Shown: one piece after another, positions 1 to 13,000 of the stretch | Layout: every line of letters starts with the position of its first letter | Numbering within the stretch: position 1 is the stretch's first letter | Assembly: GCA_963402885.1 (NCBI GenBank) | Contig: OY727093.1 | Coordinates: forward strand, 17,737,036-17,801,035 | Direction: 5' to 3' | Length of the DNA: 64,000 nt | From: Antedon bifida | Taxonomy: Eukaryota > Echinodermata > Crinoidea > Comatulida > Antedonidae | Notes under the pieces: generated by a model | Seen by the model: only the letters and a program-made list of their open reading frames with translations | What the model was told of the DNA's origin: nothing | Databases searched by the model: none | Translations under genes and position numbers: made by a program

Positions 1-65
1 GTTTCTATACAAGATAATAAAGTTTTAAATAAATTATAATGTAATCAACTGTACTTTTTTTTAAG

Positions 66-3000
66 GTTTTTACTAATAGTGATATCAAAGACCTACAAGA
101 AGGACTAAAGAATGTTTTACCATATTCTCATTACTTTTACAGGTTTGTTAAATATTATCAAGACATTTAATGTACTGTCTATAGTCATGCATATTGTATA
201 CAGTAGAACCCCTTCTTTGGAACACACCTATGAAGGGGACACTTTCAGAAAACAAGAGGGTCAATATATAAATGTTTTTAACACTATGGCTAACCCCTAT
301 TCAGAGGATACAGTTATTAAGAGGACACTTTGTTGGGTCCCGAATGTGTCCCCTCAATAGGGATTATACTGTAATACAGTACAGAGTGTTTATTTGAATT
401 ATTTGTACAGGCTATGTCTAAACCAGCGCTGTGTTAGATTTGCTTATCTAATCCAAAGTAGACGTCAATCCATGGCATAAAAGTCACCCTAGAGCTGTGT
501 TAGATTTGCTTATCTAATCCAAGGTAGACATCAATCCATGGCATAAAAGTCACTATTACCATTACCATTTCCACAAGTCAACTAACATGTCGAAAAAAAA
601 CATCTTTTGTAGCCTAGCCACATCAACTTGAATGTCTGTTCATACTCTATACCAGTCTCTGGATGCAAAGCTAATATCTAATCCTCAGCTTAAGTTTAGA
701 CACGAAAATGTATACACCGCATAGATATCTCTATCGATTATTTATGGGTCTGAACATAGCCTTACCCTGGGGTATGTTTAACCCCTTTCTCCCTTAACCA
801 TTTTCTTTTATCTACAGTGGCTTCATAGGCAGTGGAGTATGTATATTTTCAAAAGGACCAATTCTGGACACAGCCCAGAAAGCATTCTCTCTCAATGCTT
901 TCCCACACAAGATACGGCACTGTGATTGGTACGCTAAGAAACTAGTTGGCTTATGCCAAGTGGAAATAGATGGTCTGAAGATAAATGTATATACTACACA
1001 TGTGAGTATTATCATGTCTTATCATGTTGTATATTTGTACTTTTTCCAAACACAATACTACCTTATATATTATTTCCATTATCAGTCATGTGGTACTCTG
1101 GTTAAATTGAATTAATTACATTTTTAAGTGTGATATAGGTAGTGTGAATTGGTGCTATGTGGTAATATGTAGAGATAATAATATAGAGTGGTTTTTCTAT
1201 AGATAGGCCTACATTGTATGAAAAGTTGATCCATGTAAGGCAGTATAACCCCTACTTTGGGAGACACCCCTATTAAGGGGACACTTTCCAGTGAAAAGAA
1301 CAAGGGGAAATAATGTAATGACATTATGGCCAATCCTTATTAAGGGGAGGAAGTGAAGGTGTCCCTAAGGTTGTACAGTTGGACAATTGTGGTTTACTTT
1401 GTTTGTAGATGACAGCAATGTATGGACCATCTCACCATGAGAACTTTATTGACCAGGATGAATACTATGCGCACCGTCTTGTCCAGTCTTACGAGCTAAG
1501 CAGCTTCGTTCGGCAGACTTGTCAATCAAGTGATGTTAACCTAGTTATGGGGGATTTCAACTCAGAGGAGAGCTCCCTCTCGATGCAGATTATAAGAACA
1601 AACGCAAATTTGAAAGATGCGTGGCAAGAGAGACCAAATAAAGAGGTAACAATTGATAATTGATAAACACACAAATATTGTAGCAAACAAAGTAAAAACA
1701 AAACAACAAGAACGATGACGTCATGATCATTTTATGCGTATGTAAAATCCAGAGAGCATAAAATCGGGGTATTTAAAAAAAATAAAATTGAGATATAATA
1801 CCCATCTTCTTATCTAGGATGGAAACCTTGGCAACACATGTGACAAACCAAATAACTTGTACACCCATATGAAAAAGAAAGAAGAAGAATTAACAGAGGG
1901 CATTCGGATAGACTACATCATGTACAATGGTAACGGAAAAGACATCATATGCCGTGATTGTTGCTTGACCATGGGACAGATTCCAGGGTTTGACATATTT
2001 TATTCTGACCATGAAGGAGTCAGGGCAACTCTGGACATTGTCACAAAAGATGGTAAGAGAGTATGTTTGATTATTTTGAAATTGACAAAACTGACCTAAA
2101 GGAAACATTAGACCAAAGGACCAACACAAACATATTAAATGTCATAGCTCAGTACTCTGTTGAGCAAAGAGAATATATACAGTAACTAGAGGGTACTCCG
2201 AGAGTACAAACCTCCGCCTACTGTAAAAGCCGCCTACTGTAAATGTCCCCTACATAAAATTCCCCCCGAAAATGTTTTTTTTTTTACATTTTTTTATTAG
2301 TTCTAAGTGTAAATAGGCTAACTGCACACTACAAAGTAGTGGATGAGAGTTTGGTGTAATGGTTATGTATCCAGCCTCTCACAGTTGAGAACCCTGGTTC
2401 AAGTCCTGCTGAGGTTTCTTTCTTTATTCTTTTTTTTTTTTTTTGTGGACCTTGATCTTTAACCCTGACCCTTCAAAATGTAACCACAATTATATGATGA
2501 GTCATTGATCATTGTGGCTAAGTTTGGTGAGAATCGGATAAAAACTGTGGTCTCTAGGCAGTAAAATAGTTTTTTGTTAGTTGTGACCTATGACCTTTTC
2601 CCCTCAAATTCGAACTCGTCCGAGCTTTTGGGGCATAGATCATTGTGGCCAAATTTGGTGAGAATCGGATAAAAACTGTGGCCTCCAGGCTGTTCACAGA
2701 CAGACACACACACACACATAAACATACAGGGGTGAAAATATAACCTCCTTGGCGGAGGTAATTAACTAGAGTGATTTAATGAATTAAAATGTCAAACTTG
2801 TATAGTAATTAATGATTATTAGTGATGACTAATTAAGAATGTGCACGGTTTATTATCCCAGTCATTGGATCAAGCACATATGAAACACATACTACTCAGC
2901 TACCATACTGCACCTAGTAACAATTTGTACACCTGGGTGGAGAGAGGTAAACATAAAGTGGAATTTTACTTTGTTTATAATTAGTGTGTTTTTATTTCTT

Positions 3001-3351
3001 ACAGAAACAGATGGGAGTGATCCGGCAAAAGGCACAGAGTTACAAACCGTTTTAAACAAGATGGCTGGTGTGTTGGAAAAAGCGAAGCTAGAAAACATCA
3101 AACAGCAAGGTTTTTACTGGCAAGCTATTCTACTACTAGTTGCTATGTACATAATAAAGGCCTTGGTTCTTGGTGCTCTAACATTTTTTGTTGACTTGAT
3201 ATTTACTGTTGCAACAATATTAGGTATGTGGGGCTTGTTTTGGACAGCAGTAGTTGAGAAACGTTTTGAGTTCTGGGGTTTGACAGCGACTGTGGAAGAT
3301 GTTAAAACAAGAATTAGCTTTGTTCAACGTCTTTATCAAGCTTTTAAATAA
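66..3351 (+). CDS. SMPD2: Neutral sphingomyelinase (sphingomyelin phosphodiesterase 2), 3' part
   Basis: This enzyme hydrolyses sphingomyelin to ceramide and phosphocholine at internal membranes and belongs to the DNase I-like Mg2+-dependent phosphodiesterases. Five exons read in one phase: 66-142, 818-1001, 1409-1645, 1818-2052, 3005-3351 (stop TAA), giving 359 residues. The vertebrate protein is about 420, so roughly 80 N-terminal residues, including the metal-binding Glu, lie off the left edge. Visible signatures are FIGSGVCIFSK (exon 2), the metal-site GDFNSEESS (exon 3), RIDYIMY and the catalytic-His motif YSDHEG (exon 4). Exon 5 encodes two hydrophobic membrane segments (about FYWQAILLLVAMYIIKAL, then LIFTVATILGMWGLFW), as in SMPD2. 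All visible splice sites are GT-AG and phases join cleanly. Intron 4 carries a SINE; introns 1 and 2 carry small DNA elements. No frameshift is seen, so the gene looks functional. Confidence 0.93.
203..372. mobile_element. MITE family B copy in SMPD2 intron 1
   Basis: acagtagaacccctt...gggacac on the left pairs with gtgtcccctcaatagggatt on the right, around a middle with aacactatggctaaccccta. The same family occurs at 1243-1366, 7288-7402, 8349-8470, 10168-10308, 57533-57733 and 61795-61925. Confidence 0.65.
426..556 (+). repeat. 66-bp tandem duplication in SMPD2 intron 1
   Basis: Two copies (from 428 and 494) share gctgtgttagatttgcttat and ccatggcataaaagtcac with few differences. Confidence 0.85.
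1243..1366. mobile_element. MITE family B copy in SMPD2 intron 2
   Basis: tataacccctactttgggag, aaggggacactttcc and ttatggccaatccttattaa follow the family B order. The right end is diverged (gaaggtgtccctaa). Confidence 0.55.
2192..2762 (+). mobile_element. tRNA-derived SINE with 9-bp target duplication in SMPD2 intron 4
   Basis: A tRNA-like part has an A box (tggtgtaatggtta, near 2353) and a B box (ggttcaagtcc, near 2395). The body has a repeated segment, tttggtgagaatcggataaa (2523 and 2655), and the end is aacctccttggcggaggtaa. TAACTAGAG occurs immediately before (2183-2191) and after (2763-2771), a clean target-site duplication that fixes the limits. Confidence 0.85.
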
Positions 3352-3919
3352 TTTCTTTCCAGTTAGGGATCATTTCAAAAATTATGTGAATTCCAATTTT
3401 TTTCATTGAAAATATTGAGCTTTTGCGATGCTAGATGAACGTTAAATTTACCAAATACATTCGAAAACAACGTGTGTTAACTTGGCTTAATTATACTGTA
3501 TGCCTATGCAGATATATCGTTTGTATAAATGACCATCCCTTTTGTCTATCATCTCGAAACATTCGGTCACTATTATATGTCATATGTCATGTTTAAATTT
3601 CCAATGACATTTAAAATGTAATGGTTGAAATATAAGGCATGCTACTTAATATAAATATTGTAGTGTAAAATGTAGGATAATGTATACATGTAGTGCATTT
3701 TAACTATTTTGTCAAAATTATGAAAAATGTTTTAAAATTGAGTAAATTTATTATCAAGTAGTAGTTGGAATTCTAAAAAATAATATTTCTTAAAAAGTTT
3801 TAAAATTGTATTAATTAATAATTTAAATTAAATACATCAAATTGGCGAATTCTCATTTGAGAGCTTCAAAGTGCTGGTAGTGAAAACGGTTCCTCTGCAT
3901 CATATTTTTGGTGTTATCT

Positions 3920-4053
3920 TAAGCTTTGACAAAAAAGTGTGATGTGCCCAAATATGGTAGTGATATACCCAAATATGGTAGTGATATGACATCATCATGA
4001 CCATATATGGGCACATTACATTTTGTGATGTAGAGAGCTTTAGGATATTTCAT
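3920..4053. mobile_element. MITE family A copy downstream of SMPD2
   Basis: It begins aagctttgacaaaaaagtgt and ends at tgtagagagcttta. The inner motifs gatgtgcccaaatatgg and ccatatatgggcacat are inverted. The interior repeats agtgatat(g/a)cccaaatatgg once. Confidence 0.7.
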
Positions 4054-4979
4054 GGACTGGTTTTGTGTGTAAAGTGCTTTGGTATTAGGTGCTATAAAAG
4101 TCAACCATTATTATTACAGGTACAGTGTTATTTGTTTCTCAATGTAAAAGCCAAGTAACACAAATGAGTGAGACAGACATAAGTCTATTCTAAGTAAACA
4201 TGTGTGAATGGAAATTTCTGTTATTGAACATAAGTATAGTAATTACAACAATTATCTGCAAATTATAAGAATGCTACAAGCTTGTGGTGCCAATAGTTGA
4301 TACTGAGAGTTTTCAAAGTTTCTTATTATGAATGGTGCTAGAGGAAAAAAGTAATCTGGATGAAAGGCAACTTGGTGCGAGACAAGGCTACTACCTAACT
4401 TTATCCTTTTTAAAATATGATCTGCCAGTAACATGTTTAGATGTACGATATCCATTATATATATTTTTGGGTTAGAAGACGGCAATCGTATTTGATTGAA
4501 TTAAATACTGTCGATTATTTTAGTATGAAATAAAGAGAATCATTTCCATGTTATGTGCAATTGTTACAATATTAACTGTAATCATGCAATGCTTTAAATG
4601 TAAAAATAATTATACAAAATAAATTGAAAAATACAATTTATGTGGATAGAGGACATTTTATTTATTTAGTCTAAAGTTGGCAACAGACCCCAGTATCAGT
4701 GGTTTCAATCTAAGCACAAGGCAAACAAATTTGCCAGAACGTTAAACCTTAGAAGTGAAATGAAATACTGTAACTCTTTACACCATGTACAGTATGCATC
4801 ATGATCATAGTGTACATATTAAGCGACTTCAATTTCCAACGCCATGGTCAACCATGCATGTAATTTATTATTCTGCACAGTCCTACACTATCGGCTGTCA
4901 ACCATATTCATTGATATATAACAAATACAACATAACACTATGTATATAAAAAATGCACAATGGGAATAGTGGGTTTAGC

Positions 4980-5096
4980 TCTAAGCTAAAGTGTGATGTG
5001 TCCAAATATGGTAGTGATGTGCCCAAATACGGTAGTGATATGACATCATCATGTCCATATATGGGCACATCACATTTTTTTTGTCACAAAGCTTAT
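4980..5096. mobile_element. MITE family A copy beside the palindrome
   Basis: Terminal inverted motifs agtgtgatgtg(t/c)ccaaata and tatatgggcacatcacattt enclose the core tagtgatatgacatcatcat. Further copies are at 3920-4053, 11179-11308 and, as two rearranged copies, 16738-17010; a lone end lies at 6955-6976. The ends extend to aagct...agctt. Confidence 0.7.
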
Positions 5097-5102
5097 GAAG
5101 CC

Positions 5103-6257
5103 TTGTGGAGCCGTGAAATGTGCAAAAAGTCACATTTGTGCAAACAACCACATTTGTGCAAACATTTTACCTTCAAATGTGCAAACAACCACATTTGTGC
5201 AAACATTTTACCTTCAAATGTGCAAATCTGTAAAAATTCATTACCCGCAAATGTGCAAACATCACGCCGTTAAATGTAAAAACGATCAGTTTTGACGTTA
5301 AATGTGCAAAAGGTATTCTACAAATGTGCAAAGCATTTCTTCAACCAAACTCCTATTCCATTTTATATTTTTGGTTCGTAGGTCTTTCAGAGTAGAAATA
5401 ACAATAGGAAAAAGAGTATAATAAATTTAAAATGTTCAATATTATAAAAACTAATTATACTGTTGTATTTTATTATGATCAAAGGCTCTAAACCGCCTCG
5501 TCTAAATTCAAGTTGGCCCCAAGTCAACTCACCCTGAAGTCAACTCGGCCTCACGTCAACTCGGCCTCACGTCAACTCGGCCTCACGTCAACTCGGCCTC
5601 AAGTCAACTCGGCCTCAAGTCAACTCGGCCTCACGTCAACTCGGCCAAAAACATTCACATTCATTCTAATATTCATCCCTATAACATGCGTACTTCGTTT
5701 TTATTATTTTTCTTCTGTTCATTAGACTTATTTTGTCCCATTTATTTGCACTTTTTACGTTTCATACTTTAACGTGGCCTAGTTGACGTGAGGCCGAGTT
5801 GACTTCAGGGCGAGTTGACTTGGGGGCGAGTTGACTTGGGGTCGACTTGAATTTGGCTGAGACGGGTTAAAGCCTTTGATCATAATAAAATACAACAGTA
5901 TAATTAGTTATTATGATATTGAACATTTTAGATTTATTAGACTCGTTTTCCTATTGTTATTTCTACTCTGAAAGACCTACGAACCAAAAATATAAAATGT
6001 AATAGGAATTTGACTGAAGAAATGATTTGCACATTTGTAGAATACCTTTTGCACATTTAACGTCAAAACTGACCGTTTTTACATTTAACGGCGAGATGTT
6101 TGCACATTTGCGGGTAATGAATTTTTACATATTTGCACATTTGAAGGTAAAATGTTTGCACAAATGTGGTTGTTTGCACATTTGAAGGTAAAATGTTTGC
6201 ACAAATGTGGTTGTTTGCACAAATGTGACTTTTTGCACATTTCACGGCTCCACAAGC
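5103..6257. repeat. Long palindrome (inverted repeat) with repetitive arms
   Basis: The left arm (about 5103-5647) and right arm (about 5771-6257) are reverse complements with indels, around a 123-bp spacer. Outer arm parts are made of an 18-bp repeat around acatttgtgcaaacaacc; inner parts are made of 16-bp units (ctcacgtcaactcggc), about eight on the left and four on the right. Between these lies unique arm sequence: ttttatatttttggttcgta on the left, and its near complement at 5980-6000. Small open frames here are repeat translation, not genes. It may be a foldback-type element; no target duplication was identified. Confidence 0.85.
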
Positions 6258-7074
6258 CTCCAGATTTATAGTTACAGTATATTCATGATTCAGATGCTAT
6301 AATTTTATTTTTAGCAGAGTGTGATCTTTTTTTCATTTACAATATATTTCTAGTACCTTTTGCTAACACTTTGAATAAAAAAGAATACTATTTTAGATTT
6401 CCATCTTTTATTGTATTTTCTCTCAGACCAGGTTTGAACCTTATGTAAAAACGACAAGATAATACAAGCAATGTAACAGAATTTTACAGATGTCTGATAA
6501 TAACCGACACTTTTAAATGACGTTTTTGCAGTAGTTGTACTTATTGAATGTTGGCAATTTTTAAATCAGTCCAACAAACATCGAACCATGTCCAAATCAT
6601 TCTACTGCAGTTACTGCAGTAAGTACAGTTTGTTTACTCTGTTACCTATCTAGCAAGATTTTCTTGGGTAATCATACTGTACATATATGTTGCTGCAGTA
6701 AAATAATTTTGAAATGATCCCCAATACTAAATCAGTGTTGCGACAGTAATCACAAACGGGCAGTAAAGTTTTATTTCAACACAACACTAACCTTAGTAGC
6801 TTTAAACTCATGTATAGATTATAAGTTAACTGAGCTCTAAATTAATTTGCTGAATTATGAATTCAGTCATATCCCAGCTTGTATCTCACAACACATTAAT
6901 GCTTCATTCACACTTGTTCCCTTTCACCTAATGGAAGTCAACGCAGTTCTTTTAATACCATATTTGGGCACATCACAAGTGTGACTGCTGATTTGTGATA
7001 ACTGGTGACATTTACAACAGAATTTTTTTTTTTTAGTTTTTAATATTTTTATGCTATTCCTTTCTGGATTGTGA

Positions 7075-10000
7075 TCATAACTTATCAAGGATATCATGCG
7101 CTTTGTTCTCCACTAACATCTGCATGGATTTCACATCGGCGCACCAGTTAACCAGTCTCTGTTGCATTATTGAAATCTGAAAGTCAGAAAGTAAATTATT
7201 TTCAATCAACTATGTACTTGTGAAAAGAAGGTTTAGAATAATGGGAGCATCATGATGTAAAGATCATCAATTGTTAAACGTTCAAGAACCCTCCTTTGTC
7301 GCACCCCTATTCAGGAGACGTCCCCACGTTCCCATGAATGAACAAAGAGCAATATAAGGGGAAATTTTATTGGGTACAGAAGGTGTCCCCTTAACATTCT
7401 AATGAATGTAACGTAATTGTAAAGTTATTGTCATCAATTCCCAGATTTATTAAATATAAACAATACCAGATGGTGGTAAGACTCTGTCCGTTTCCATGGT
7501 GTATACACAGAGAATGCAAATTAGCTATAGAAATTAAATGATGAATAAATTAGCATAATCACCTGTTGTTTATCCAGTACCCGTGGCTGTACCCAGGTCA
7601 TATGTACCTTGGCATCCACCTGGTCAATAGAGCCTTTTACTAATCCCAATGACAAAGCTTTCATCACTAAAATCTCAACCTGTGAATAATGGAGAAAAAA
7701 TACCTCAAAATGCAAGTAAAATCTTTAGGGATCTAGATTAATGATACAAGTTTACATATTTATTGAAGTTAAAACATCACATATATAATAAAAAGATGGT
7801 AACATGAGTATTACAAATTAATGAACACAAAAATAAACACTTTGGGAATGGAAATTAAAGTTTAAAATGTGGTAACCCAAGATGACGGAAAAGTTGATTT
7901 TAGTGAATATGTTTAAAAATTAAGTTAGGTTCAGTTGCAAAACTCAGAACTAAAAAAAACTGTAGTTCAATAACAGACAATGTTCTGTATTGTGAGATGC
8001 TAGCTTGTGGGCTTGCAGTTGCTTGGAAGTTAATAGCAATGTATGTTGTATATAAAGCAAAATATTAAATGGGATTTTATCAGGCTATTAACCCCTTCAT
8101 TATCTGAAGTACATGCCTCGATTTCATCTCAGAATATATACTATTTTTTAGCCCGATTTTTCAATACTAACCTCATCCATCTGTAGTTTTGTAGCCCCGG
8201 CTATTTCTTGGAAGGTAATGCTTCTATTATTGGCCGGCCTAGTGAATGTCATCTCCATCAAGCAAAGAAGACAAATCTTCTGTCTCAAGTTTAATTCTCT
8301 AGCAGCTAGGTCAGGCTAAAAAGTAAATATTAATGTTTTTTACAATACTAAATACAGTAGAACCCCTATTAAATACAGTAGAACCCCTATTAAATACAGT
8401 AGAACCCCTATTAAAGGGCCACGCACAGGACCCAACAAACATTAATATGGGTGTCCAAAAGGTTTTATTAATGTGTTTTTGTTCAATGACATAGAAATAA
8501 CTGTTACAAACAAACAAAAGGTACTTTAATTTTTTTTTTAATTTGATAAAAATTTCATTTGTTTACAAGTTTTCATGACAGAATAAAAGCTAGTTCATAC
8601 TAGGATGATGTGCAATGATAAATATATAAACACACATTCTTCTTAAGAAAACAAAACAAATTGGAAAAGTTTCATCATAGAACTATAGGATAATCATTTA
8701 GGTTTTGTTTGTTGAAAATACAAATTCAATCAAATGACGACATGATCAATAAGAACAAAAAAATGTGTTATCATCACAATATTATTGGTCGTACTAATCA
8801 TGTTGTCATCTGATTAGACTTAAGAAAATATTATTTGTTCATCAAAGACAGCACAAATCATTATCCTATAGTTCTAGGATAAAAACCTTTTTAATTTTTT
8901 TTTTCTGTAGGAAAAATACATATTTTTTCGTTGATCATTATCATCTTAGTATCTAATGGTGCTTAGTTAAAGAAACTATTCTCTAACAAGGTAGCACCAT
9001 CGAGACAGTAAAACTTTCCCTATAGTGGTAAGTATTTTACCTGTTGACTCCAAGTGGTTTTGAGTGTTTCAAACTGCACCAGGTTACCGCTATTAAAGGC
9101 ATACAGTAAATCAACCAACCAAGTCTTTTCAGTTCCTTTTAATGAATCCAAAATGGGATGTGCAAGCTGAAATTGAAAGTAATAATACCAAAGTGTTTAT
9201 TGTGTTTCTCTAACAACCAAAACAAATGAAAAGTGTAAAATGATTTGATAGTAATTTATTAACTTTCTAAATATTTTTTCTCTAAATGAGCAGGTATTTT
9301 GGGAATTCACTGTCGAAATACACAAATTCCAGAATACATGGTTTAACCCTTCTTCCACACTGCAAACATTGCTTAAATTGTCACCAAATGCGCACATTGA
9401 TTGGGCTGAATATATTAGCACAGTTTCCTTATTTGCATAAATTAATTCCAGGTGGTGCACAACCTGAATAAATTAATATAAATTAAATATTCTCGTTTTT
9501 GGGGGAAGTTTTTTTATTTTTGTTTTGTTTTGTAGAATTATTTATAATTTGAAAAGCATAAAGCATCAATCAGAAATAACTATAATGTAAATTTATCCAA
9601 AAAAAAGATTATGTAAATGTCTAAAATATATTTACCAGTTCTCCAAAATTAAAGATACCTTCACCAAGAAGTGCAGCCAAACAAAGATTAAAAGCTCGCT
9701 CTTTTTTTTCACCATCTGAAAAAAAACATATTTAAAAAGCTTTTGATATTCAAAACATTTGCATTAAAATATCTTCAACTAAAATAAGCTTAATTCATTG
9801 CCAATCCTTCAATATTAGAACACACCTATTAAAATTCTGTTGCAAATTAATTTTGCGATATAAATTGTTGGTTAATGCACCTGAGGCATATTCACATTTT
9901 CATCAATCAGATCTCAGAAATATTGGAATCGGCGAAAACAGAAATGTTTGATTCTCATGAATATATTTAATCTATCCTTGATTGGTTGATTACGTGTCAT

Positions 10001-13000
10001 GTGATGTCTTGCGTTATTTGAATTAATCCTTATGACTGGGGTACATTACACATACACGTCTTTTGTAATGCAATACATGATGTTGCGCATTAAATAACCA
10101 ACAAAGTGCCCAAGTAAGTAACGTGTAGTACATCAATGTGATGATTGTAACTACTAACCTAAATTCTCGAGGAACCCCTATTAAGGGGACACTTCTCCAT
10201 GAAACAGGGGAAATATATGTTTCAACATTATGGCCAACCACTATTTAGGGGACATCCCAATTAAGAGCACATTTTGTTTGTTCCCAAAGGTGTCCTCTTA
10301 ATAGGGACTTCAAAGCAACTTCTAGTTGCTTTGTTCCAAGGTTTCCAAGTGTACTCAATTTACTTTTCAAAAATAAATTTATTTCTCTAAATTAATAATC
10401 TATATTGTTAATCAGGCAAAAGTAATTATTCTACAATAATTACTATAAATATTCAGTACTACACATACTTACCAGGTATGTCATCAATTGACATACACCC
10501 TAGGAATCGAAGAGCATCACGATAGTAGTTGGCATGGTTACCGATGATCTTATAATAAGTGCTTGACAGGTCGTAGAAGCGTCCATGTACCGTTGTTACG
10601 CCATCAATATTATCTAGTAATGCTTGACATTCATCAACCAGTTTCTAAAAGAAAAACATTTAAATTTAATGTTTAATAACTTTAAACATATAAATTTGAA
10701 AATATTATTTTTTAATTGTTTTGTTTTTGTTGAATATGCCATTTTAATGTCACAAAACAGTTATTCACTTTGACCAAAAATTAGATGAAAAAACAATAAT
10801 CTAAGGCAAAAAATAGCCAAATTATCTGTCAGACAATTGGTTTTTGGTTAGTAAAATTTGGTAAGTAAAATCATTATTTTTGGAAATTTTGAAAATGTTT
10901 AAAATTGCAAAATGGCATATTCAAAAATTGATTTTATTAATCTTCATTTTTATGTTTTTTTTCGGACAGGATACATCTTTAAATAATCATCATTTTGATT
11001 TAAATCACCACCTTTGACAACATGCTTTTTATTGGAGTTGGATTTTTTTAAATTACTGTAAATAACAAGGCAACATACATTTAATCAGTCTACCCACTTA
11101 TAATGCTAATACTAATAGCTATATAATAGGGTCTTTCTAAACAACTGAATTTCAGTCAAGATACTCAATCAAACTATTTGACAATAAAATGTGATGTGCC
11201 CAAATATGGTAGTGATATGCCCACATATGGTAGTGATATGACATCATCATGTCCATATATGGGGACATCACATTTGTTGTCACATTTTGATAGTGTAGAC
11301 AGAGCTTAAGACAATTGCTTCTGTTACCTTGGTTGTGTCTAGATCACTGGTTTTCAGCATGACCATTGCAATGGATGTTGAACAAAGGACTGTTGCCTCC
11401 ACATGGTCTTTTACCTACAGTAAATCAATTTAATTTCATTTGTCAGAAAAGAACAAATACATAACAAAACAAAAAAACAAGAGAGTTCAAAATTCAAATG
11501 ACTGATAAACCAAAAAGTGAAATGAATCACTGTCAAGTGGCTCACCAAAATGGAAAAAGAGTTATAAATATTACAGAAAAATCACTTGTCAGAGTTTGCA
11601 AAATAAATACCTTGAGAATCACCAAACCATACAGGGTGCTATGTTGTAATACAGTAAACTCTCCAAATACCGTTATCTTAAAAGCCGGACATTCTCCCAA
11701 AACATAACTTTCTTGAGGTCAAAACACAAAAGGCCCAAAATTCTTTTTTTCCATTCTGATTATTAGGCCTTCCAGAAAACCAGACATAATATTAGGCCAG
11801 CATAGCCTGTTATTTGGAGAGACTGTACACCCAAACAAAGAGGGTGCTATTTAAAACAATCAAACATCATCTGTCTACCTATAGTAAACAATGAATGTGC
11901 CATGTGCTGATGCCAACACATCCTTTAGTAGAAGTAGAGCCTAAAAGGGAAATGTACGCACGATCCTGATTAATTTCCATTAATTGAAAGAGAGTGTGTC
12001 ATGTAAGACAAAAACCCAAATAATATACATGCTGTATTTATCATGATTATACTTTTTACCTTTTCCTTCAACTTATTTAGAAATTCTAATGCTGCCGAGT
12101 CTTCTGTAAATAAAAAAAAAAATTGAAATAAGTAAAATTAAAATAAATTTACCCTGTATACTGTATATATATCCTCTGGTATTAATCCAACCAATCCTCC
12201 TTTGAAAACAAAATTGGGCTGACTTTCGGGGTAGGACTATACCTGGGGAAACCTTAAAGAACCAAAAGTCAATACTACCTGGGGATATGCCTGTGTGTGA
12301 AGACATAAAGTAGTAGGCGGATGGGATTAGACCTAAAGTGGGATTATACCCAAAGATACGGTAATTAAATTACCCTGCTATGCAACTGACAAATCACAGA
12401 CATATCTAATTTAATCTAGTTTTAATTTGTAATACCTTTGCATTGCTTGATGATAATTAGAACAATCTCTGTGAGTGAAAGCAAATTGATTCTGTGTTCA
12501 AAGTCTGCAATAAAATTCTCATACATCTAAGAAAATAAAACATGTGTACATAGATGAGTATTTATCCAGAAAAGGGAGAATCTATAAAACTATTGCATTT
12601 ACATCAGATAATGAATAGATAATTTTCATTTTATTGGGGGTTTGGGTCACATTCAATAAATACTCTATTGAACTCTTACAAGAGTGCAATTTCAGAATGT
12701 GCGCAATGCATACAAATCTTATTCAAAGTAGAGTGTTATAAAACAAATATAAAATGTTTTATATTTGTGCAATGGTACAAATAATTTCATGAAGTAAAAG
12801 ATTAAATGTTTATTTTCAATCAATCAATCATGAAAATATATCCTTTCAATTTTTTTACAGTATATTATTATTATATATATATACGTTCAGATTTTTGTAA
12901 AAAATGTTGAATTATGCCATGAAACACACTGTAACTACTCAGCGTCCAAAACTGGAGCGGTGTCTTTTTTATTCGTTGAAAGGTTTTCATCATTCAATTC

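Noticed and set aside
2350-2415. tRNA gene
   Set aside because: A and B boxes are present but the acceptor stem does not pair and the element has SINE body, tail and target duplication.
4953-5295. Open frames with repeated CANNHICANI-type peptides at the palindrome
   Set aside because: They are translations of the 18-bp repeat and also appear on the opposite strand in the other arm; no splice sites or family similarity.
5513-5725. 70-codon frame with STRPQVNSAS repeats
   Set aside because: Produced by the 16-bp tandem units of the palindrome.
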